This document shows positions 1 through 6,493 of a stretch of DNA of 64,000 nucleotides, piece by piece; position 1 is the first letter of the stretch, and each line of letters begins with the position of its first letter. Source of the DNA: Cryobacterium sp. N22 (lineage in GTDB: Bacteria; Actinomycetota; Actinomycetes; Actinomycetales; Microbacteriaceae); the NCBI RefSeq assembly GCF_002929555.1, contig NZ_PJJP01000039.1:62001-126000 (forward strand), given 5' to 3'. A program made the position numbers and the translations under genes. The notes beneath the pieces were generated by a model, which had not been told where the DNA came from, did no database searches, and worked only from the letters and a program-made list of their open reading frames with translations.

Positions 1-411
1 ATCCTGATCGAACACGGACTGGGTGTGCGCTTCGGCGACAGGGTCTCCCCCGACGCCGAGGGAGCGGTACCGTTCCGCATTGACACCACGATCATTTCCA
101 CCGACATCGAATCGGTCGACCTGGACAAGGACCACGCCGCCCAGCGCGCCCTGGCCTTCTTCGCCGAGGGCGGACCGCTCCCCCGGGTGTGGCGGTCGGT
201 GGGCGATTCCCGCAGCGACTACCTCATGGCCGACCACCTGCACGCGGCCGGCTACGACGTGGCCCACGTGGACGTGCGCCCGGCCGACGGCATCCTGGAG
301 CGGCCGTACCCGGTGATCGTGGAGGGCGACCTCATCCACGATGAGGCGGGCGCCGCGTTCCTGGGCCACTGGGTGCAGAAGCTCGGCCTCGCCGACGCCG
401 TACCCGCCTAG
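1..411 (+). CDS. HAD-superfamily phosphatase, C-terminal part (5' end outside window)
   Basis: The reading frame is open from the first base and ends at TAG, giving 136 visible codons, so the start and the nucleophile motif (DxDx[T/V]) lie upstream of the window. The visible part contains GDSRSDYLMAD, which fits HAD motif IV (the acidic pair that holds magnesium), about two thirds of the way through the visible part, followed by a short alpha/beta tail. This suggests a phosphatase of unknown small-molecule substrate. The motif is seen; the family assignment rests on that motif alone, so substrate and pathway cannot be named. It converges on the J-domain gene, with 17 bases between the stops. 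Confidence 0.55.
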   Translation: MLIEHGLGVRFGDRVSPDAEGAVPFRIDTTIISTDIESVDLDKDHAAQRALAFFAEGGPLPRVWRSVGDSRSDYLMADHLHAAGYDVAHVDVRPADGILERPYPVIVEGDLIHDEAGAAFLGHWVQKLGLADAVPA

Positions 412-428
412 CGGCGCCCGGCATCCGC

Positions 429-1355
429 CTAGTCTTCGACGAAGCGGATGCCGTTCTGCAGGGTGCTGCGCAGTTCGAACACCTTCTCGAAGCTGCCGCG
501 TTCCATCCCGGCGATACCGTCTCGCAGCACCCCGACCAGGCGCGACCGCGGGATCACGACCACCATCGGCCGTCTGCCCCGGCTCGGCATCGACAGGGGC
601 TCGGCCACGGCCTGATCCGGTACCACCACGATCAGCGCGGTGAAGCGCACCCGGAGGGACTTGGCCAGGATTCGCGCTGCGGACGCGAACTCGTCCAGCG
701 GCTCCTCGCCCGGCGCCAGGCCCTCGCCGACGAGTTCGCCGCGCTTGAGCTGCACGGGCGACCCCCAGTCCTCCGAGAGGATGGCGAACAGCCCGGCCGG
801 GCCGAGCACGACATGGTCGACCTTCTCGACATCGTCCCGGGTGGCGATGTCGTGCCAGGCGGTGTATCCGATGCCGAGGCCGGAGATCAGCTGGGCGGTG
901 TTTTCCTCGGCGAGGGCCTTGGCCAGCCGGTGCCTGATCTCCCGCGGCGCCGACCGCACCAGGTCAGGGGCGTACGGGTCGGCGATGACGGTGCCGCGAC
1001 CGGCCCATTCCCGCAGCAGCGCCAGGTAGCGCTGGCGGGAGTGGCCGCCGGGATGGCCATGCATCCTGGCCTTCATTCCGTTCGAGGTGGGCCTGCCCGT
1101 CGGGCGCGACGTGCTGCTCGTGCCGGAGTAAGCGGTCTCCGGGTAGCGGGCCCCGTCGTACGCGGCCCGGGACTCTGGACTCCCGATGCGTTCCCAGGCC
1201 ACCTGCACGGCGTGGAAGGAGGCCGCACTGCCACCGACATCAGGGTGGGACTGCCGCAGCTTGAGGCGGTAGGCGCGTCGCAACTCCTCGTCGGTCACCG
1301 ACGGGCTCACGCCCAGCACCTCGTAGGGGCTGGCTGCGGCCGGACTCTCTGACAT
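429..1355 (-). CDS. J-domain protein with C-terminal NERD-like domain
   Basis: 308 residues. Residues about 9-70 form a DnaJ J domain with the diagnostic HPD at 37-39, the motif that stimulates the ATPase of an Hsp70 partner. There is no Gly/Phe region, zinc finger or substrate domain of true DnaJ. After a Ser/Thr/Gly-rich linker (about 70-105), the rest resembles a NERD (nuclease-related) domain, with VDHVVLGPAGLFAIL followed by a strand-turn segment. NERD domains have a restriction-endonuclease-like fold. The combination suggests chaperone recruitment to a nucleic-acid-linked protein, but this is inference and the NERD match is weak. The ATG has no clear ribosome binding site. Confidence 0.65.
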   Translation of the reverse strand: MSESPAAASPYEVLGVSPSVTDEELRRAYRLKLRQSHPDVGGSAASFHAVQVAWERIGSPESRAAYDGARYPETAYSGTSSTSRPTGRPTSNGMKARMHGHPGGHSRQRYLALLREWAGRGTVIADPYAPDLVRSAPREIRHRLAKALAEENTAQLISGLGIGYTAWHDIATRDDVEKVDHVVLGPAGLFAILSEDWGSPVQLKRGELVGEGLAPGEEPLDEFASAARILAKSLRVRFTALIVVVPDQAVAEPLSMPSRGRRPMVVVIPRSRLVGVLRDGIAGMERGSFEKVFELRSTLQNGIRFVED

Positions 1356-1481
1356 TCGTGCGGTCTCTTTCGGCCAGGAACGAAGAAAGGTCGTTCGGCT
1401 CCCAGCCTAGCCAGCGTTGCTGGCATCTGGCCGACACCGTGCGGCGCTCGCGGACCGGGCGATTTGTGCGACGATCAGCGA

Positions 1482-2129
1482 GTGAAGACCTCAACTCCAG
1501 TTCCCCGGGTGCACCGCTCAAGCACCCGGTTCATCGTCATGGTGGCCGTCGGCATCCTCGCGGGTCTGGCGTCGGGTCTGCTGGGCAACTGGTTGCTGGC
1601 GCCCGCGATCGGCTGGGCGGTCGCGGCGGTGCTCTACATCGGCTGGGTGTGGGTCAGCGTCGTTCCGCTGGACGCCGCCACCACGGCGGCCCACGCCACC
1701 AGGGAAGACCCGTCGCGGGGCATCACCGACCTGCTGCTGATCCTGGCCAGCCTGGCCAGTCTCGGCAGCATTCTCATCGTGCTGTTGCAGGCGCGTGCTG
1801 CCGAGGGGCCGGGCCAGGCCCTGCTCGCCGCCCTGGCGCTTGTCGTCGTCGCGCTGTCCTGGGTGCTCGTGCACACCCTGTTCGCCCTGCGGTACGCCTC
1901 GATGTATTACGCGGATGACGACGGCGGCATCGATTTCAACCAGCTGGAGCCGCCCAGGTACGCGGATTTCGCGTACCTGTCCTTCACCCTGGGAATGACC
2001 TTCCAGGTGTCGGACACAACACTGACCTCGTCGGCGATGCGTGCGGTGGCCCTGCGGCACGCGCTGATGTCGTTCCTGTTCGGCTCGATCATCCTGGCGA
2101 CGCTGATCAACCTCGTGGCCGGCCTCTGA
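1482..2129 (+). CDS. DUF1345 family membrane protein
   Basis: 215 residues from a GTG start; a TTG 18 bases upstream in the same frame is less likely. About five hydrophobic segments cover most of the protein: residues about 17-50, 85-105, 112-135, 160-180 and 190-215. The sequence YADFAYLSFTLGMTFQVSD is the conserved signature of the DUF1345 family. The function of the family is unknown; it is an inner-membrane protein. It stands alone between the J-domain gene (divergent) and the SMP-30 gene (convergent, 21 bases between stops). Confidence 0.75.
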   Translation: MKTSTPVPRVHRSSTRFIVMVAVGILAGLASGLLGNWLLAPAIGWAVAAVLYIGWVWVSVVPLDAATTAAHATREDPSRGITDLLLILASLASLGSILIVLLQARAAEGPGQALLAALALVVVALSWVLVHTLFALRYASMYYADDDGGIDFNQLEPPRYADFAYLSFTLGMTFQVSDTTLTSSAMRAVALRHALMSFLFGSIILATLINLVAGL

Positions 2130-2150
2130 GCCGCACCCGCGGGGCAGCGC

Positions 2151-2999
2151 CTAACCGGCGAAGGGCGCGACCGGCAGCCCCGCGACACCCGGGGTCACCG
2201 AGAAGATCGAGCCGGCCAGCGGGTCCTCGCCAGGGGCGAGACCTTCGCGGGAGGTGGTGATGAACAACCGACGGAGGTCGTCGCCGCCGAAGGTGCAGGC
2301 CGTGACCCGGTGGGCGGCCACCTCGATGACCTCGTCCAGGGTGCCGTTCGGTGCGTAGCGGCGCACCGCCCCGCCTGCATACAGTGCCACCCACACGCCG
2401 CCCTCGCCGTCCACGGTGAGGCCGTCGGGGTAGCCGTCGGTGGACGGGATGTCGACGAAGGTGCGCAGCCCGGTCAGCCCGGTCTCCGGGGTCCAGTCGA
2501 AGACCCCGATCCGGCCGGTCGGCGTGTCGTTGTAGTAGGCCAGCGAACCGTCCGGGCTCCAGGCGAGACCGTTGGAGATGGTCACGCCGGCCACGGCCAG
2601 GTGCACCGATGCGTCCGGGGCGAGCCTGTACAGCGATCCGGCGCCGGTGCGCTGGTCGTACGCCATGGAGCCGCAGTAGAACGAACCGTCCGGAGCGGCG
2701 CCGCCGTCGTTCATCCGCACGCTCGGATCCGCCCACACCTCCGGCAGCCGGGTCAGGGTGCCGTCGGCGTCCTCGAGGGCGAAGCCGCGTTCGAGGGCGA
2801 TGACCGCACCGCCGCCGACGCGTGGCCGCAGGGCGGCGGCGATGCTGTCCACGTGCCGACGGGTCACCGTGCCGTCGTCGGCCAGCGACAGAACGTCGCC
2901 GGCGAATAGGTCGACGAGGCGCAATCCGCCCCAGGACGCTGCGAAGACCGGGCCCTCACCGTGAAAGGTGATCGGGTCGGTGAGCTGTTCGGCGCGCAT
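2151..2999 (-). CDS. SMP-30/gluconolactonase/LRE family protein
   Basis: 282 residues, the usual length for this family of six-bladed beta-propeller lactonases. Family features are visible: an N-terminal EGPVF with the metal-binding glutamate, RMNDGGAAPDGSFYCGSM in the middle, ISNGLAWSPDG with the metal-binding Asn, and DGYPDGLTVDGEGGVWVA with the catalytic Asp region. These enzymes hydrolyse sugar lactones, often with a divalent metal; the actual substrate here is unknown. The start is preceded by GAGGATCC, a good ribosome binding site. The 54-residue membrane peptide gene lies 58 bases upstream in the same direction and may be co-transcribed. Confidence 0.85.
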   Translation of the reverse strand: MRAEQLTDPITFHGEGPVFAASWGGLRLVDLFAGDVLSLADDGTVTRRHVDSIAAALRPRVGGGAVIALERGFALEDADGTLTRLPEVWADPSVRMNDGGAAPDGSFYCGSMAYDQRTGAGSLYRLAPDASVHLAVAGVTISNGLAWSPDGSLAYYNDTPTGRIGVFDWTPETGLTGLRTFVDIPSTDGYPDGLTVDGEGGVWVALYAGGAVRRYAPNGTLDEVIEVAAHRVTACTFGGDDLRRLFITTSREGLAPGEDPLAGSIFSVTPGVAGLPVAPFAG

Positions 3000-3057
3000 G
3001 GGATCCTCGTCGATCGGGGTGTCGGGGCCGGTCGCCGGCCCTGGTCAATCGGGCAGG

Positions 3058-3222
3058 TCAGTTGCGCAGTGCGCGAACGGGGATGGCGACGGCCGCGCTG
3101 ACGGCCAGGATGCCGGCGAAGAAGATCGCGCCCTGCCAGGCGGTCACCGTGAAGGCCAGGCCGAAGAGCCACAGGCCCAGGACGAAGACGGCCATCGCGA
3201 CGACGAAGGTAAGAATGGGCAT
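3058..3222 (-). CDS. 54-residue hydrophobic small membrane protein
   Basis: This is a short gene of 54 codons plus TGA, starting at ATG (3222) behind an AGAGGATCC ribosome binding site. The peptide begins MPILTFVVAMAVFVLGLW and has two strongly hydrophobic stretches, about residues 3-25 and 30-47, ending in a basic tail (VRALRN). A two-helix inner-membrane peptide is the natural reading. I recognise no family. Codon third positions are G/C-rich as in its neighbours, which supports real coding. It lies directly upstream of the SMP-30 gene and could share its transcript. Confidence 0.6.
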   Translation of the reverse strand: MPILTFVVAMAVFVLGLWLFGLAFTVTAWQGAIFFAGILAVSAAVAIPVRALRN

Positions 3223-3313
3223 GGAAGGATCCTCTCGACGGTGCCGCGAAAGCTTATCCGGGCTCGCTTCGAGAGTACTAGTTCGTCGCGTGCCGCGTGG
3301 CTCTCAGCGCCGG

Positions 3314-4039
3314 TCAGACGCTGTAGCCGACCTCACGCTCCGGGCCGAGCGGGTCGATGAGCTCCGGCGCATCCCCGGAGACCGGTGCTACCTGATAGAA
3401 GGCCAACCCGGCCGCCGCCTCCGTGGAGGCTTCGACCGCAGCGTCGACGAGGGCCTGGTCGCCGTCGGCGTGTGGGTCCAGCCAGCGATCCCAGCATTCC
3501 TCCGGCAGCACCACGGGCATCCGGTCGTGGATGTCGGAGAGGGCGCCCTGGGCGGCGGTGGTGAGGACGGTGGCCGTCAATACCCATCGGGCCGGGTCGT
3601 CGGGTCCGAGAGTGGGATTGCGCCACCACGAGTACAGTCCGGCCAGTGCCAGGGGCAGGCCGTCATCGGAGTACACGAAGTAGGGCGTCTTCGTGGTGCC
3701 CTCCGTGTGCCATTCGTAGTAGCCGGTGACCGGCACGATGGCCCGGGTCTTGGCCAGGGCCGTGCGGAAGGTCGGCTTCTCGGCGACGCTCTCGGCGCGG
3801 GCGTTGAAGGTGGCGAACGCGGCGGTCAGCTCGGGAGAGAAGGTGGGCACCAGCGACCAGCGAGCCGGTTCCAGCCGACGCACGACCGGATCGGATTTCA
3901 TCGATTCGAGCACGATGGGGATCTGCTCGGTCGGTTTGACGTTCCAGGACGGCTCCGGCAGCTCTCCGGCCTCGTGCTCGATGTCGAACATGGCGGCGAG
4001 GTCAGGCGCCGAATCGGTAATGATGAATCGCCCACACAT
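3314..4039 (-). CDS. SRAP domain protein (HMCES/YedK family abasic-site sensor)
   Basis: 241 residues. The protein begins MCGRF, so after removal of Met the Cys2 that forms a thiazolidine link with abasic sites in single-stranded DNA is at the N-terminus. The other active residues are also in place: the Asn of PSWNVKPT, the Glu of GYYEWH and the His of IHDRMPVVL. The family shields abasic sites in ssDNA during replication. It is divergent from the SOS-regulated imuA operon, with 83 bases between the starts, consistent with a DNA-damage role. A TAACCT box 6 bases before the ATG and the lack of a ribosome binding site suggest a leaderless mRNA. Confidence 0.93.
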   Translation of the reverse strand: MCGRFIITDSAPDLAAMFDIEHEAGELPEPSWNVKPTEQIPIVLESMKSDPVVRRLEPARWSLVPTFSPELTAAFATFNARAESVAEKPTFRTALAKTRAIVPVTGYYEWHTEGTTKTPYFVYSDDGLPLALAGLYSWWRNPTLGPDDPARWVLTATVLTTAAQGALSDIHDRMPVVLPEECWDRWLDPHADGDQALVDAAVEASTEAAAGLAFYQVAPVSGDAPELIDPLGPEREVGYSV

Positions 4040-4045
4040 AGGCTC

Positions 4046-4051
4046 AGGTTA
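4046..4051 (-). promoter_or_regulatory. -10 box of the SRAP gene (leaderless)
   Basis: On the minus strand TAACCT lies exactly 6 bases before the ATG at 4039. With this spacing transcription would begin at or next to the A of the start codon. No ribosome binding site is present. The -35 region is weak. Confidence 0.45.
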
Positions 4052-4087
4052 CCGTGCGCCACAGCAGGACCGGGTTATCCACACCGG

Positions 4088-4116
4088 TTGACGAAATCGA
4101 ATCTGTGTTCGAAAAT
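4088..4116 (+). promoter_or_regulatory. imuA operon promoter (TTGACG / 17 / GAAAAT)
   Basis: A good -35 hexamer, TTGACG (4088-4093), is followed after 17 bases by GAAAAT (4111-4116), a poor -10, and then 6 bases to the GTG start at 4123. No ribosome binding site precedes the GTG, so the transcript is probably leaderless. The LexA palindrome fills the spacer and the start of the -10, so bound LexA would block RNA polymerase. Confidence 0.6.
4097..4112. promoter_or_regulatory. LexA (SOS) box
   Basis: TCGAAT-CTGT-GTTCGA matches the actinobacterial SOS box TCGAAC-N4-GTTCGA in 11 of 12 half-site positions. It sits between the -35 and -10 of imuA and 58-73 bases upstream of the divergent SRAP start. 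This places imuA-imuB-dnaE2, and possibly the SRAP gene, under LexA/RecA control. Confidence 0.85.
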
Positions 4117-4122
4117 TAGAGG

Positions 4123-4821
4123 GTGTCCATTCCTCTGACCTCCGTAGCGCACGCAGCCGGTCCTCCCGCCGGCTCCGCCGCCGAGCGGGTCAGCGAACTG
4201 CAGGCACGCATCCACGGAATGCAGCGGGACCGCTGGGATGCCGGCGGACGGCCCGTCTCCGGAGTCCTCGCCGGGCTCCTGCCGGACGGGATCTTGCGCA
4301 CCGGTGTGGTCTACACGGTCGATAACTCGACGTCGCTGATCATGGCCGCTGTTGCAGCGGCGACAGCGGACGGTGGCTGGGGCGCCGTGGTGGGCCTGCC
4401 CGACTTCGGCGCGGAGGCGGCGATCGGATACGGAATCGACCTCGAGCGACTCGTGCTGGTTCCCTCCCCCGCCGATCAGTGGTTGGCCGTGACGGCGGCG
4501 CTGGTGGATGTGCTGCCCGTCGTCGTCGTGCATCCCGCACGTGCCGTCGGCGACGCCGAGGCGGCAAGGCTCGGCGCGCGGCTGCGGCAGAGCGGATGCA
4601 CCCTGATCGTGGCCGGGGCGTGGCCCCAGAGCGAGGCCGCCCTGCGCGTCACCGACACCCGTTGGGACGGCCTGGGCGCTGGACACGGCTACCTGGCCGG
4701 TCGGGACCTGGCCGTGCACGTCACCGGGCGGAACGGCTCCGGACGACGGCGGTCCACGCTCGTGCACCTTCCCGACGCCGCCGCCGCCGCCGCCGGCATC
4801 CGGCAGCCGGGTGAGTCATGA
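4123..4821 (+). CDS. imuA: ImuA-like mutasome accessory protein (RecA-like fold)
   Basis: 232 residues from GTG. The position, directly before imuB and dnaE2 and behind a LexA box, is that of the ImuA/ImuA' accessory factor, which links the translesion polymerases to RecA or the replisome. The core (about 45-200) follows the RecA-fold pattern of alternating strands and helices, for example GVVYTVD, GAVVGLPD, LVLVPSP, VVVVHPA and CTLIVAG. The P-loop is not functional: where RecA has GPESSGKTT this protein has VDNSTSLIM, with no GK[T/S], so ATP hydrolysis is unlikely. Its stop overlaps the imuB ATG by 4 bases (ATGA), so the two are translationally coupled. Confidence 0.75.
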   Translation: MSIPLTSVAHAAGPPAGSAAERVSELQARIHGMQRDRWDAGGRPVSGVLAGLLPDGILRTGVVYTVDNSTSLIMAAVAAATADGGWGAVVGLPDFGAEAAIGYGIDLERLVLVPSPADQWLAVTAALVDVLPVVVVHPARAVGDAEAARLGARLRQSGCTLIVAGAWPQSEAALRVTDTRWDGLGAGHGYLAGRDLAVHVTGRNGSGRRRSTLVHLPDAAAAAAGIRQPGES

Positions 4822-6446
4822 ACCGCGAACGCACCATCGTGTTGTGGTGCCCGGACTGGCCCGTGCTGGCCGCTCGGTCAGCCACCGACCTGCCCGCAGA
4901 CGGCCCGATGGCTCTCATAGAGCACGGGATGGTCTTCGCCTGCTCCATCGAGGCGCGACGCCAGGGTGTCCGGCGCGGCCTGACCGTACGGGAGGCCCAG
5001 TTCCGGTGCACCGACCTCGTCGTGCTGCCCTACGACCCCGCGCTGGACCGGCGGGCCTTCGACCCCGTGTTGGACGGCCTCGAGGACATCACGCCCGGTG
5101 TGGCCGTGCTCCGTCCGGGCACCTGCGCGATCCGCGCCCGAGGCCCGGTGCGCTACTACGGCAGCGAGGACGCCGCGGCACGAGCCATGCTCGACTACTT
5201 GCACGGGGCCGGACTTCCCGAGGCCAGGGCCGGAATCGCCGACGGCCCCTTTGCGGCCGAGCAGGCGGCGCGGCGCGAGGGGTTTCCGTCGCGGGCGCGG
5301 GCGGTTGATCCCCGCGGCGCCCTGCCGGAGCGTCTGGACCGGGTGCACATCGTCCCGCCCGGGGAATCGGCCGCGTTCCTGGCGCCGTTGCCCGTGTCGG
5401 CAGTGGCCGAGGCCGGGCTCGGCACCCTGTTGGCCCGGCTGGGGGTGCACACCCTCGGCCAGCTCGCCGCCCTGCCCGCCCAGGACGTCCACCGCCGTTT
5501 CGGGGCGGCAGCGGCGCAGGCGCACGCCCGGGCTGCCGGGCGCGAGCACGAGGAGGTCGTGCCCCGCACCCCCACACCGGTGTTCGACCGCGGCCAGGAG
5601 TTCGAACCGGCCCTGGACCGCATCGACCAGCTCGCCTTCGCGTTGCGCAGCACCGCCGACACCTTCGTGCAGACCCTGCGGGAGCAGACGCTCGTGTGCA
5701 CGGCCGTCTCGATCCTGGTCAGCACCGAAGACGGTCTCCTGACCGAACGGACCTGGCGACATCCCCGGTGGTTCACCGCCTCCGACCTGATCGACAGGGT
5801 GCGCTGGCAGCTGCAGGGCGAGGGTCGGGCCGACTCGGGCCTGGCCGCCGGGGTCGTCCGGGTGGTCTTCTCCCCCGACAGGGTCGACGCCGTCGCGAAC
5901 CACGAGGACGGCCTGTGGGGAACAGGCCCCGACGAGCGCATCCACCATGCCCTCACCCGGGTGCAGGGCCTGGTGGGCCACGCCGGCGTCGTGACGGCGG
6001 CCATCGGCGGTGGGCGGATGCTCGCCGACCGCCAGGTGTGGGTGCCCTGGGGCGATGACGGTGCCGGTTTGCCGACCGGCGGTCCGGGCGGCGCCGACCG
6101 CCCCTGGTCCGGGAGCCTCGGCGGGCTGCTTCCCGCCACGGTGTACCGGGAACGCCATCCGGTCGCCCTCGTCACCGACGACGGCCGGTCGTTGCGGGTC
6201 GATGACCGCGGCGCTCTCGATGGTGAGCCGGCGCGATTCTCACCGCCCCGGTCCATCGAGGGGTCCACCGGGGGCCCGCCGAGCCCGGTGGTTGCCTGGG
6301 CCGGCCCGTGGCCGGTGCGGGAACGCTGGTGGGACCCCATGGCCGGCCGCACAGTGCAACGGGTGCAGATCGTCGAGGAGACCGGCGGCGCGTGGCTGCT
6401 GGCGCTGGACGACGACGGTTGGCGGGCCGAGGCCCGGTATGACTAG
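4818..6446 (+). CDS. imuB: ImuB, catalytically inactive Y-family polymerase-like protein
   Basis: 542 residues. It aligns with Y-family (DinB/ImuB) polymerases: an N-terminal palm/finger region (IVLWCPDWPVLAA, then ACSIEARRQGVRRGLTVREA), a helix-hairpin-helix region (LARLGVHTLGQLAALPAQDV, about 205-230) and a little-finger-like domain. The catalytic DxD and SxDE carboxylates of active polymerases are not present at the expected places, as is typical of ImuB, which acts as the scaffold that brings DnaE2 to the clamp. QVWVPWG (about residue 406) is a candidate beta-clamp-binding motif similar to the QLPLWG type known in mycobacteria. The stop lies inside a 15-bp tandem repeat. Confidence 0.88.
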   Translation: MNRERTIVLWCPDWPVLAARSATDLPADGPMALIEHGMVFACSIEARRQGVRRGLTVREAQFRCTDLVVLPYDPALDRRAFDPVLDGLEDITPGVAVLRPGTCAIRARGPVRYYGSEDAAARAMLDYLHGAGLPEARAGIADGPFAAEQAARREGFPSRARAVDPRGALPERLDRVHIVPPGESAAFLAPLPVSAVAEAGLGTLLARLGVHTLGQLAALPAQDVHRRFGAAAAQAHARAAGREHEEVVPRTPTPVFDRGQEFEPALDRIDQLAFALRSTADTFVQTLREQTLVCTAVSILVSTEDGLLTERTWRHPRWFTASDLIDRVRWQLQGEGRADSGLAAGVVRVVFSPDRVDAVANHEDGLWGTGPDERIHHALTRVQGLVGHAGVVTAAIGGGRMLADRQVWVPWGDDGAGLPTGGPGGADRPWSGSLGGLLPATVYRERHPVALVTDDGRSLRVDDRGALDGEPARFSPPRSIEGSTGGPPSPVVAWAGPWPVRERWWDPMAGRTVQRVQIVEETGGAWLLALDDDGWRAEARYD

Positions 6447-6475
6447 GCCCGGTATGACCAGGCCCCGGATGACAG
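6431..6475 (+). repeat. 15-bp in-frame tandem repeat across the imuB stop
   Basis: Three copies with period 15: GGCCCGGTATGACTA (6431), GGCCCGGTATGACCA (6446) and GGCCCCGGATGACAG (6461). The imuB TAG stop spans the junction of copies 1 and 2; the matching triplet at the end of copy 2 is CAG. Copies 2 and 3 therefore remain in the imuB frame after the stop. Confidence 0.85.
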
Positions 6476-6493
6476 AGAGGACGATGCACCCCG

